Shown: positions 24,890-36,063 of the stretch, piece after piece
Position numbering within the stretch: position 1 is the first letter of the stretch
How the letters are laid out: each line of letters starts with the position of its first letter
Translations under genes and position numbers: made by a program
Assembly: GCA_016859345.1 (NCBI GenBank)
Contig: CM029111.1
Coordinates: forward strand, 8,676,714 to 8,740,713
Direction: 5' to 3'
Length of the DNA: 64,000 nucleotides
Source of the DNA: Istiophorus platypterus
Taxonomy: Eukaryota; Chordata; Actinopteri; Istiophoriformes; Istiophoridae
Notes under the pieces: model-generated
What the model saw: only the letters and a program-made list of their open reading frames with translations
Databases searched by the model: none
Told to the model about the DNA's origin: nothing

Positions 24890-26840
24890 CTGGAAATGAG
24901 AGAGAAGAACATGCTTCAGTGTAAGTCATCAATCACTATTCAACATGATACACCTGTAATTAGTTGAACGGGTTTGCATATATGGTTAATTTCAAGTACG
25001 AATGAGGGCAGAGATGTGAGAGGGAGAACAGGCTGTGAGAATAAGAGAAATAAGACTGGGTATCTTACGCTATTGAGTTCAAGCTGGTTTCCTCTCAGCT
25101 GGATGAAACGGCTTGATGTTTTCAAGTAAAATATCAGCAGCATAGGTAATAGTAAGGCCTGGTGAAAAGATTCAGCTGAAGCTCTTAAAATCTAGAGTTG
25201 CTTGTAAATCTTTGATCAAAAAAAATAAAAAATTAAGTCTTTCCCTCAAGTCTCATGGCCATCTCTTTTATTAGGGCATTCAAACAAGCTCAGTCTGCTT
25301 CTTCACTAAAGGCTTTTTGGGAGAGCTCCTGTCCTACCCCCTTCTTTCCCCTCCCCCACACAACTCTCTCACTTCCCCTCGTCGTTCAGACACGCCCCCA
25401 ACCAAGGGAGCACATTCTGTATTTTTTTTTTAATCCAGTCTCTCTGTAGCTTTACTGAACACCTTTTTAAAAAACTGCCACATAAATACTCATGTGTGAA
25501 TGTGTTGTTTAGGAAAGGGTCCACATGACAATTGTGCACGTGGGCGGTTCAACAGATGTTGATGGAAAGATGGCGTTCTCACTCAACAGTGGTACAGTCA
25601 GTTCTGACAGAAACACACAAACCTGAACATGAATATGAATCTCAAAATTTTCAATTCACCTCTTGATCCCTTTTCTCCATTCAAAATGGCGAAGCTTCCT
25701 GTTGAGTTTTCCCCTCCCTCCTTCCTTTGCTCGTGCTCTCTGACAGAGAAGCGGTGATGCAGTATTGGAGGACAGCTCTAGGGCAATTACTCTCCCAATC
25801 ACTCTGCGCCGACATGACACCTCATGCACAGAGCAGCACAAGCTCACAAAAAGTTCAAAGGCTTGCAGAAGTTCAACAGGAAAACCTTTAAAACCTCTCA
25901 AAGTCCAGCCCCTCCCAATGCAAAGACATTTTACTAACAAATCCAAATCAAATGCAGTTTTTTTCTGGTAGGCAGCCCAAATCTGAAATAGTCTTGCTTT
26001 TCCTGTGCACAAACAGAGCAGCTCAATGCAAATATTAAACTTGTCCGGGGCTAGTTTCAGATTGAGCGTAACCTCTTTCTGCACAGTGCCTCTGCAGAAC
26101 CACCATCACTCTCAGGTGAGCAGAATACTCGAGGTCAGTATCAACGTACAATAAATCCGCCCTTCTCCAATAAAACATAAATTGCTCAATGGCAAATGAT
26201 TACTTTCTCTTTTAGCCACAAACACACACAGACAGCCTCGCTTTGCCTCAGAAAGGTCATGGTACATTAGCTCAAAGCCCAGTTAACCCTCACAGGACTG
26301 GAGTGTGACAGATGATCTCTCAGACACTAACCCAGCAAAGGTACACACAGTTCACTCTTCTGAATTCAGAAGCCTACAGACTCAGTTTCAGTTTCAGACA
26401 ACAAAAGTAATTTCATCTTCATTTTATCTACAGTCTACATATATTTCAAAATTTTTGGACTTTTTTTTTTTTTTTAATCAACACTACAAATAATCAGACT
26501 AGATACTTTATTAAGCCTGTGAAGGAAACATAATTGGATTCTGGTCTTCTCTGCCTGTTTTTCACCACTGACGGACCCCTCTCTTTGGACCAGAGTGAGA
26601 GGGGTTAACAGGAAAATGAAGTTTGCTTCTGTGGAGGGAACGTGATGCCCCTTGTTCCCCCCATGCACCCCCCAGAGAGAGTAACTGCCCTTTGCTGGGG
26701 CTGTTGTGCACCCCTCCTACTCCCCTGCCATTCAGTTCTGCATCAGGGGGCACTGGTCTGCCAAGGCAGGCTGGTCACATGACCAACACAAAGGCTTATG
26801 GGTGGGCAGTCTCAGCCATCCATCACGTGGTTCTGTTGGG

Positions 26841-27800
26841 TGTGGGTGGACGAGTGAGAGGAGAGGCAGAGGGAGAGGGAACGGGAATGGGAGAGGATGG
26901 TGGGGGATGGGAAGCTGGTTTGGGGTGAGGAGGCGAGGGAAGGGGGGGTGTTAACTGTCGTGGAGGAAGCACTGAGGTGTTTCAGTTAGGAATTTTTCCT
27001 CCCTGATACCCCCCTCCAACCAGCCAACCCTATCCCACCCCACCCTGCCAACCCCCGCTCTTCAACACCCCCTTCTTGGTCCACACTACAATCACACAGT
27101 CCTTCTTCCCTCCTCTCTTCCTCTCCCTCCCTCCCCACTGCACTGCAAAGCCTGGAATGTTCCAACCAGGGCTCTTCAGCCAGTGGACATAACCTTAAGT
27201 TCAGCTTCAGTGTCCGTATGTGCAGACATTAGTTTCAGTCCCCGATGCAAAATGCCTACTCAAACTCAAAAATAATAGAAATAATAAAAAACATTTTTAA
27301 AGTGCACAGATAAGGTTTCATGGTATAAAATCCTCTCACTCATGCATATCGATGGCCACATCAAGGCCGAGAAACATTGCTACAGTGCCAAATGAATTCG
27401 CGTCACAAGTTGACAGCATGTGAGAAACCAAAAACCATCAATGTATGATCAAAGCTGTGGGCAAAAGTTGAGCAAAGAGCAAAGGGCCAGAAAGGAAGAG
27501 ATCCAAAGGCCTCACACAGGTGAGTACTGACACAATGCATCATGCAAGCCGAGCTATCGTCGGTGAATCGAAATGGGTCTCAGCGGTACCGGGCTCTGAT
27601 AAGTTCTGTTGACTCACTGGCACGGGCGCATCGGCCAGTGACTTTTAATTTGAATGTAGCCCATATATTGACTGACCATGTGGTGATGGTGGGTTTGTGT
27701 CTGCTACATGTGTTGGTATTTGCATGTGTGGGTTTCCTGTGAGATAGAGTGTGGAGAGAAGGGAGGTGGGGTGGGGTGGACGGGGGCGCATGTGTGCTTG

Positions 27801-27838
<38 letters not shown>

Positions 27839-27869
27839 TGTGTATGTGTGTGTTGTATGTGTGTGGGGG
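26841..27869. repeat. Tandem duplication, copy 1 (1.03 kb)
   Basis: The segment from TGTGGGTGGACGAGTGAGAG onward recurs about 1030 bases later at 27870. The two copies differ by only a few positions seen by eye: ACCTTAAG versus ACCTGAAG, one extra T in a T run, CCAGAAAGG versus CCAAAAAGG, and TG-repeat length. A recent duplication or an assembly of two haplotypes are both possible. Confidence 0.95.
27806..27868. repeat. (TG)n microsatellite in duplication copy 1
   Basis: TG/TATG repeat at the downstream edge of copy 1. The counterpart in copy 2 lies at 28835-28890 and differs in length. Confidence 0.9.
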
Positions 27870-28830
27870 TGTGGGTGGACGAGTGAGAGGAGAGGCAGAG
27901 GGAGAGGGAACGGGAATGGGAGAGGATGGTGGGGGATGGGAAGCTGGTTTGGGGTGAGGAGGCGAGGGAAGGGGGGGTGTTAACTGTCGTGGAGGAAGCA
28001 CTGAGGTGTTTCAGTTAGGAATTTTTCCTCCCTGATACCCCCCTCCAACCAGCCAACCCTATCCCACCCCACCCTGCCAACCCCCGCTCTTCAACACCCC
28101 CTTCTTGGTCCACACTACAATCACACAGTCCTTCTTCCCTCCTCTCTTCCTCTCCCTCCCTCCCCACTGCACTGCAAAGCCTGGAATGTTCCAACCAGGG
28201 CTCTTCAGCCAGTGGACATAACCTGAAGTTCAGCTTCAGTGTCCGTATGTGCAGACATTAGTTTCAGTCCCCGATGCAAAATGCCTACTCAAACTCAAAA
28301 ATAATAGAAATAATAAAAAACATTTTTTAAAGTGCACAGATAAGGTTTCATGGTATAAAATCCTCTCACTCATGCATATCGATGGCCACATCAAGGCCGA
28401 GAAACATTGCTACAGTGCCAAATGAATTCGCGTCACAAGTTGACAGCATGTGAGAAACCAAAAACCATCAATGTATGATCAAAGCTGTGGGCAAAAGTTG
28501 AGCAAAGAGCAAAGGGCCAAAAAGGAAGAGATCCAAAGGCCTCACACAGGTGAGTACTGACACAATGCATCATGCAAGCCGAGCTATCGTCGGTGAATCG
28601 AAATGGGTCTCAGCGGTACCGGGCTCTGATAAGTTCTGTTGACTCACTGGCACGGGCGCATCGGCCAGTGACTTTTAATTTGAATGTAGCCCATATATTG
28701 ACTGACCATGTGGTGATGGTGGGTTTGTGTCTGCTACATGTGTTGGTATTTGCATGTGTGGGTTTCCTGTGAGATAGAGTGTGGAGAGAAGGGAGGTGGG
28801 GTGGGGTGGACGGGGGCGCATGTGTGCTTG

Positions 28831-28870
<40 letters not shown>

Positions 28871-28898
28871 TGTGTATGTATGTGGTGTGTGTGGGGGT
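27870..28898. repeat. Tandem duplication, copy 2 (1.03 kb)
   Basis: Second copy, directly abutting the first inside a GTGGGGGTGTGGGTGG junction. It ends in a TG microsatellite and GTGGGGGTGG before unique sequence resumes with CTGCCTGCATGC. The shared GTGGG motifs at both edges suggest slippage or unequal crossing over at GT-rich DNA. Confidence 0.95.
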
Positions 28899-31663
28899 GG
28901 CTGCCTGCATGCCTGTGTGTGAGGCTTGTTTAGTGTGAAGTAGTGAGGCTGCCATTTTCCTGTGTGAGAATCAGATCTCCCAGTAACGGTGACAAAAAAA
29001 CCCCAAAACAAAACAATGTTTTTTGTTTTCCTGGTTCATTACCTATAATATCTAAGCATCACCAATGTCTGAGCACAGCATGACCTCCTTTCATCACCTA
29101 GCCTGACTCTTGTCTAGGCCTGGGCTATATCCTCTGAGTACAGGCCAATAATAGCACCATGCACACACTAGAAATCCTACAGCTTGGCTTCACAGTGGAG
29201 TTGCGTGCTAACTGAACTATTCATCTCATCGCCTAGCTGAGAATACAGGTGTAATGCTGATATCTGTGGTTAACAAATGTTCCCTTTTACTAGGATAGAC
29301 AATAGGTGCACAACGTAGACAGCCCTTTCCTTGTTTGCTCCATTTCTTGCTCCTTCTCTCCTCTTTTTTCCTCCCTCTTCCCCCGTCTCTTCACCCTCAA
29401 TCCCCCTCCCTCTTCCAATCGTTTCTTCACCCCCTGCTTCCCTCCCTCCCACCGTTCCTTCTTCTCCTCCCTCTCCGAGCAAGTTTGGCCCAGGGAGACA
29501 GGTCGGCAGCGCTACTGGTGTGTTACTGTCCCCATGGCAACCACCTCCTACCCCCTCTCTCTCTCTCCCTCCCTCTCTCTCCCACCAGCTCATTTCTCTA
29601 AAGCACATGCATGCGGGTAAACAGGCACACACATGGTTACTCAGAACTACACACACAAACACTCACAAACGCTTGCATGCACAACTCCTATGCCATCCAG
29701 TCCCTAGCTCTAGTGGAGCTTGTTTGTTCCACACACCCCTGTGAGTGGTATTTGGAGAGTCCCTGCCCTGCTCCTATTTCAGTGCCTTCCTCATGCGGTG
29801 TTGATGTCTCCCAGCTAGGTGTGGTCGCCGTCATCAAGGCGAACTATTGGCCAGGGCCAAAGCCGTCTCTTCCTGTTAACTCAGGGCCCCGAGTCCCTGA
29901 CCAGACATCTGCCTGGGCCACTGTTTTCTGTTTTCTGTGGCTCTTGTGTTTGGCCTTCAGCGGCCTGAGTTATGCAGGGCTCCTGTATTCACTGTAGGCA
30001 ACGCAGGCATTGATACACAAACAGCCCCCAGATTGTGGCAGATGCTATCTCTTTCAGAGAGAACCGAAGAGCCACCTCTGTCCCCCAGTGCAGTCAAGAT
30101 AATTATCAGGTCTGCACCAGAGGAAACACCAAAACGCAAATCCTTCGCTGTGTTTTCATCTGTCACAAAACGCAAACACCTTGCCAGTTACTTGATTTAC
30201 TTCCACCTTAAGAGAGACATGGCACCAGCTTAACCTCCTCTCGTCAATCAGTTCCAGGATTTAACTCACTCACACCTCTGCTGACAACCATGGCTCACCA
30301 CTCTTAAATTCTTTACATGTTTTGTGCGTCTGAACTTCTTTTCAATCCCGTTTCAATTCTTCATACAGTACTGGCAACATTAAGAAAACCTCAATGACAG
30401 CGTTTCTACAGTGTCATTCCATCTGCTCTGGAGTCCCATTTGGGCTGCTCTCAGGTCAGGGAGCAGGCGGCTGCGTGGGCTGAAAACGGCTGCATTGCTG
30501 TGGCCACTGCCAGTGCATGCGTTGAAACTGGGTTGCTGAGATGAGAGGGAGAGAGAAATGGCGGAACACCATGCTCTGTGTGCTGTCCAACCTAAAATGG
30601 CTGACATCACAAGCTGCTAACCAGCCAAGCAGAGCAAGAGGCTTTTACTGCTGCTGACCCAAACCTACTCACGCTGGACGCTCGAGGGGATCGCAACTCT
30701 CTGTCCCCCCCCGAGATTGTGAAAAGGCTCTTGAGTAGCAGCTGACTTTTTGTTTTTGTGGTCATACTTGGTAGGGATCTGCAAGTAAATTGTCATTATG
30801 GGGGTCAACACGGAAAAGAGACGTAACTCACTGATGAGACATCATCACTGAGGAACTGACACACAGAAGAGAAAAAAAAATCCCTCACTTTCATTACAAC
30901 ATCAGCTGAACTTTTGATGCTTAATGAGAAAACTGGTAAAGCAAAACAAAAAAAGATTCTCAATATGTGAAATGAAAAGAAGCAAAGGGCCAAAACACAT
31001 TTTCAGTGAGTGTTGCACTGACGAATCCTTTCATTACAAAAGCAGCTCAACCTGTGTCAGCTGCCAACCTAAAACTGAGGGAAAGACAGGGAACGAAGAA
31101 AGAGGAGTGGGATGTGGTTATGGGGGAGTGAGTGAGACTATTCAATGAGATTCAATGAGCTCAAGCCATCACCACAGCAACACAAATAATAAAGCAAGAC
31201 GGGCCCAACAGCAACAACAACAACAGAACTTTTTTTTACAGATTTTAGGAATGTCCAAGATTAACTATTCCCTTTACCCACCCAAGCATTGCTATCTCAC
31301 TTGTGCTCGTCAACAATAGTACGCCTATAACCGTTCGATTCAAAGAGTAAAGGGTGCACTGTAGGTGATAAATAAAAGGATGGATTAAGCTACGTGTCTA
31401 TGCCTGGGACTCACGTGGGCATCAGACACAAATTAGCTGTCTGGGAAAGCTTTGCTCTAATCCCTGAAGTCACACACTCTCATGACAACACTGACATGAT
31501 AAATAAACAAGGCAACAGCATGCAAACTCCTAAGACTGACTGTCAGGCAACGTGGAACAAAGCACAAACGCTGCTCATAGGTCATGAAAAGTGTGGCAGC
31601 TTTGATTTTACAATCAAGTCTGTGAACACAATAGTAAATCGATATTTATCAGATCCTGACCAA

Positions 31664-31710
31664 AATAAATAAATAGATAAATAAATAAATAAATAAATAA
31701 TAAAAAAAGA
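31664..31710. repeat. (AAAT)n microsatellite
   Basis: AAATAAATAGATAAATAAAT-type repeat, slightly interrupted, ending in an A run. Confidence 0.9.
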
Positions 31711-31994
31711 AATTAACACAAGCTCACGGTAAATTACTCGTTGCCCAAGGGAAACTATGAAAAACTATAAGTCTAACTCATCGGAGGTCAAAGACATTTC
31801 TAACTTCTTCATTCATAACACACTGAAGAAAAAGGGGGGACATTCTGCCGGGTGCAAACGCGAACATCTCCCAGGACCGACTTTCAAATAAAGCGAAAAC
31901 GCGTAAAAGAAATCGCGACAGCTACGAAGACGCTGTTGCCCGAACACGTGAACAAAACACCGGATTATTTTTTTTTTTGTGAGGCAGCATTTCA

Positions 31995-32057
31995 AAACAA
32001 ACAAACAAACAAACAAACAAAATAAAACACCCCCCACACACACACACACACACACAC
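31995..32057. repeat. (CAAA)n and (CA)n microsatellite
   Basis: Six or so CAAA units followed by a C run and about twelve CA units at the left edge of the CpG-rich zhx3 promoter area. Confidence 0.9.
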
Positions 32058-32312
32058 AAAGTTGTTTGGACCCGTAAGGTCGGTCCCCGAGCGCAGCGGC
32101 GTCAATACATTTCCGAAAAAGACGCGTCGTTCATCTTCCGCTCAAGTTAGGCGGAGTGAGTCCCAACTTAATGGGCTTGTCTACATTATAGGTTTCAAAC
32201 ACTGTAACCAATTCAGAGCGGAGGAAAAGGCGAGCCCCCCCCCCAGCCCCAAAAACAATCTGCCCCCCCCCCACACCTCCCCGGTTGGCTGTCGCCATTT
32301 TAAGCAGGCGAC

Positions 32313-32359
32313 ATGCAGCTGGCCAGCGCCGCCGAGCCGAAAGCGCAGCCCGGCGAAAG
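32313..32359 (+). other. Candidate plus-strand first exon, divergent from zhx3
   Basis: On the plus strand, GCCATTTT (YY1-like) is followed by an ATG and 15 open codons (MQLASAAEPKAQPGE). A strong donor, GAAAG|GTAAGATC, comes right after. No downstream coding exon was found before rab5if. It could be a divergent non-coding transcript, an alternative leader, or chance in CpG-rich DNA. Confidence 0.25.
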
Positions 32360-32507
32360 GTAAGATCTTCAACAATAGCCCGCACAAGTTTTGGGAGAAA
32401 AAAGGTGAAACGCTCGAATCGACGCGTATCGTTAAAACCACACTCACCTCGCTTTTCGTCTGGGGGGGGGGCTCAGTGTCGGCAGCGCAGGATTAAACGG
32501 GGGGGGG

Positions 32508-32562
32508 GGAGAAAAAAATAAAAATAAAAAAATAAAAATAAAAATAAAATAAAAACAAAAGT
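32508..32562. repeat. A-rich (AAAAT)n repeat
   Basis: AAATAAAAATAAAAAAATAA-type low-complexity run embedded in the CpG-rich promoter area. Confidence 0.85.
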
Positions 32563-35225
32563 TTACAGTGACAACGGGGGCTCGGATGGAGCCAGAAACC
32601 GACGGGAGGTTCAACGGGCTTCGCTGATGGTAACTTATAGGTGCGAGCCCCCCCCTCCGTCCATCGGCCGGTGATAAACGTGACACCGGAGCCGGACCCG
32701 GTCCCTAAAACAACGGCGCACACCCCCTCTCTCCCTCTCTCTCTCTCTCTCGGTTTTCTTTTTTTGCGCTTGTTTATTTCGAGTGGCTCGCACTGTTAAA
32801 GCGGGCGGCGGAGGGGAGGAAAATACGACGGACGTACCGAGGGAAGAGACGGACACGTGACGCGGACGTCACTGACGGTGGAGTTGGCGTGAGAGCCGGA
32901 GCTCCGCCGTGCAGAGACCAGAAGTGAGTCAGACATCCCGTCCTGACTTTGACCCAACGCGGCGGGGAGGAGGTGGGCTGGGGGCGGATGGCGGAGGCGG
33001 AGGGGGGCGGATCGGGGGGCCCGGGGTCCCCCAGGTCCCCCCCCCAAAAAAGCGACACAAACCCCCCCTCCCCTCCCCCTTCGGTCCCGGTTAAAGGTGA
33101 TGTTACGTTCACTCACACCTGTCCCCATCCCAGGTGACCTCCCTTAAAGGGACAGTACAGCCGCTGTGTCGAAAGGTAGCCCTCAAGGCGACCACCCCCC
33201 CCCCCTCTTCCAAAATCATCAGAACAGCTACTGTGCGCACACAGAAAGCACATGAACCTATACTAATGTACAAAATCATATAAAAATAGAAAATGATGTG
33301 AGGCACGGACACAAGGACTAATTAACCTGCTGCTGGCCGGGAGCCTTCACACCATCCATCTAACAGCATGGCCAGCCTGAAAACGTCAGGTGAAATCTTA
33401 CAAATAATGCAGATCTATGATATCAGTTCGTTGAAATTGTTAAGTTTAGACAAGTGGTTTTCTGCATTCGTCAGCCCCTTTGTTGGCTGTCATATTTTCA
33501 AACTACCAGCTGACACGCAATGAACCTCGGGCTGTTTGGCGGCCTGGCACATAGTAATATCCTCAAAGATTGGAGGAGGAAATATTTATTATATTTTATA
33601 TATTTTTACTTGAATTAATAGTGTGCTTGTTATAAAGCATGCATGCAGTCAGACTCGAATTAAACTGGATGACACATCCCCCACATCCTCCTGAATGAGT
33701 CAGTGGTCAATGGGTAAAATTTAAAGACTCAAAAGAGGAACTACAATGCACTTTCATTATCTCAAATTTAATATTTATAACTACACTAATTCCACAGCAT
33801 ATGAGACCATATATCATGTAAAAAAACAATGCAAAAATGTCTTGGATCGTAAAAATATATTGAACTATAATTCATGGTCTTGAAATTGGTATTTTAAATC
33901 CTGTGAGAATGTATAAGTCAACTTAGATTTTCATTCTGAAATGAGAAACGCTATCATTTAGTTTCACGACTCAATGGAATCTGAGTTTTTCAACATCCTC
34001 ACATATGCACCAATTTGAATTAACTGCAGTTTCATTTTGTATATGTATCCATTATTATTTTGTATCCATTATCAGTTTCATTTTTTATGTGTTATCAATG
34101 AATTCATAGGCTTTTCTTTCATCAAATACTGTATATTTAATAAAAGGTACACCATTCAGTTGTTGAGTTGGTTTTGGGAGTGGGGCTGTGTGACTGTAAT
34201 TGATGGAAATGATAGGAAAAATCACTCTATTTACACTTCTTATTTAAAACTATATCAGTTCAATTATCAGTTATCAAGTGATGATCAAGATAGGAGGGCA
34301 CAGGATAAAACTGACTGACTCAATCGTCATAAATGAAGCCCTCTGCTGGACAGATGACAGAGCAACAGAAAGCACTCAATGGCAGCCAAAACAATCCATA
34401 ATGAAAGGAAACATAATGTGAGTGGGCATCTGCTAAAGACCAGTAATAAAAATGGCCACATCATTTAATTTCAGTGTTTCATACATTCAATGGTGATTTG
34501 TTCTTTAAGTAGAAGATATTAAAGCCCACAGCTGGATTGGTGTTTTCTATAAAAAAAACTATTAAAGTCGGAAAAACCTGCTTGTAGATTCAACAGTTTA
34601 AGGAAACCTAGATGTCCTAGTATATCACTTTGTCCAATCTCTTTGTCTGGTGACCTCTTATACTAAAGCATTGTTTTATAATGACTGACAGAGGCCTGAG
34701 GAGGTAAAACCTACAAGAAAAGGTATAAAAATTGAATAAAGGAACAATATTTTGCCCTTCATTAATCATATCACGACCCTTCAGATTTATCTGTCAACAC
34801 CTTTTGGAGGTCCTGACCCCCAGATGCGGTACAACTTCTCTAGACACACTTTTATTCCCTCTGAACAACCATGTATGTTTTGGGGCCTTTTTTTTTTCTG
34901 GTAGCAGTGACATGTACTGTTGTCTATATTTATTCAATGACAGTGGCTTCACAAGAAAGGGAACTTCAGATAAAAGGTAACTTTAATGAATGCACTGACA
35001 TCTATCCATGCTGAAATGTATATCTGAAATTAACCACTTGATCATAATAACTGACATAACATCACATAGAATAAGAGAGATTTTTCAAAGATAAAATAAA
35101 TTCAGTACCTACATTGGGGAAACCTGAATAAAATGGAATTAAATCTGTAAACTTTATATATTCGTGTATTTGTAATTATTCCTTTTTTTCTTTATCTTTT
35201 TTTTTAAATTTACAATATCAATGTA

Positions 35226-35260
35226 TAGATAGATAGATAGATACATAGATACATAGATAT
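35226..35260. repeat. (TAGA)n microsatellite
   Basis: ATAGATAGATAGATAGATAC and variant units. Confidence 0.9.
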
Positions 35261-35471
35261 GGTATATTTAAAAAATATATATTTATATTATAACTAAAGT
35301 ATAACTGTGTGTCAAACCAAGTTTTTAGGACCTCTATTGTTATTGTTTATTAGTCAATCATTTGGCGTAAAGTTTAGTTTTATCAAATTGCTTCAGTTTT
35401 TATCCGTTTCAAGAGATTAAGACACAGAAAACCAGGGGGAAAACTAGAATTAATCCATCCAAGTACTAGAA

Positions 35472-35625
35472 GGCTGCAACCAAAGATTATTTTCATTATC
35501 AGTACATCATTTTCTTCAATGATTTCTTTCTTTAGTAAACTAATTGATTGTTTAGTGTATAAAATGTCAGAACATTCTGAAAAAAATGACCATTATTATT
35601 CCCTGATGCCCACATGACCATATTC
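35472..35625. mobile_element. MITE-like repeat, copy B (truncated)
   Basis: Starts with GGCTGCAACCAAAGATTATT, the same terminus as copies A and E. It continues with AAACTAATTGATTGTTTAGT and TAAAATGTCAGAACATTCTG, then loses similarity. Lies about 140 bases upstream of the rab5if promoter area. Confidence 0.6.
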
Positions 35626-35759
35626 AGCATATATTAGTCTGACCAGGACGTGAATTTCTTGTCAAACTGACAGGTCAGTAGTTAACTTGATGGCGGAGAA
35701 TATAACGAAACTGAAATGAGATGTGCTGGTTGACGGAGGGACCTCTGGGAGGGTTTATC

Positions 35760-36063
35760 CGTCCACCACCAGGGGTCGCTGTGGATTTTTACTGTATCCC
35801 TCGATAGCGGCGCAGAAACGTCGCACTCTCTCATTGGCCGTTCGTGGCCGGGGTCAAATTATACTGCGCATGCTCAGACGGCTCCGTGCGTTTAGCGACA
35901 GAAATCTGTCAGATCAGCGGCGCATACATTCCTCTAATACCCTCCGATATTTCTACTCTACTTTCTTCTCCCGGTCAGCGCCGGAGAAATAAATAAAGCA
36001 AGAGGCGTCGTCCGATTCGGATTCTAACTTTTCGACGCCCGTAGCCGAAGGAAACGGCAAATA
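35760..36063 (+). promoter_or_regulatory. rab5if: rab5if promoter and 5' UTR
   Basis: Moderately CpG-rich segment before the rab5if ATG. It holds an inverted CCAAT box (ATTGG, 35833-35837) and TGCGCATGCTCA (35865-35876), one base off the palindromic NRF1 consensus. No TATA box at the expected place. The transcription start is inferred to lie near 35880-35990. Confidence 0.55.

Larger units (their letters stand above)
24890..32447 (-). other. zhx3: zhx3 5' intron(s)
   Basis: About 7.5 kb between the first coding exon and the donor-like site near 32447. It holds a 1.03 kb tandem duplication (26841-28898), TG microsatellites, pyrimidine-rich sequence at 29340-29600, and AAAT and CA repeats at 31664-32057. 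No coding gene is convincing; the open frames here are low-complexity or repeated in both duplicate copies. Further non-coding 5' exons may exist but were not identified. Confidence 0.5.
32250..33110 (-). promoter_or_regulatory. zhx3: zhx3 CpG-rich promoter and probable first exon
   Basis: CpG-dense stretch contrasting with its AT-rich flanks. On the minus strand AAGCGAG|GTGAGTG (junction at 32448/32447) is a near-ideal splice donor, so a non-coding first exon probably ends at 32448. Upstream in the same orientation are a CACGTGAC E-box (32854-32861) and a GACGTCA CRE-like site (32865-32871). Transcription start not determined. Poly-C and poly-G runs interrupt the island. Confidence 0.5.
33111..35750. 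other. Intergenic region zhx3-rab5if
   Basis: AT-rich, unique-looking DNA with no coding exon recognised. Contains a TAGA/TACATAGA microsatellite (35226-35260) and the start of a MITE-like copy (35472). The zhx3 and rab5if promoters are head-to-head about 3 kb apart. Confidence 0.6.

Noticed and set aside
27542..28772. Identical 66-residue ORF in two copies (MQAELSSVNRNGSQRYRALI...)
   Set aside because: It is repeated only because the DNA is tandemly duplicated. It lies in the zhx3 5' intron, runs into the TG repeat area and resembles no known protein.
29306..29744. Several 88-137 residue frames rich in Ser, Pro and Leu
   Set aside because: The frames come from a CT/TCCC pyrimidine-rich tract, occur in multiple frames at once, and show no exon signals.
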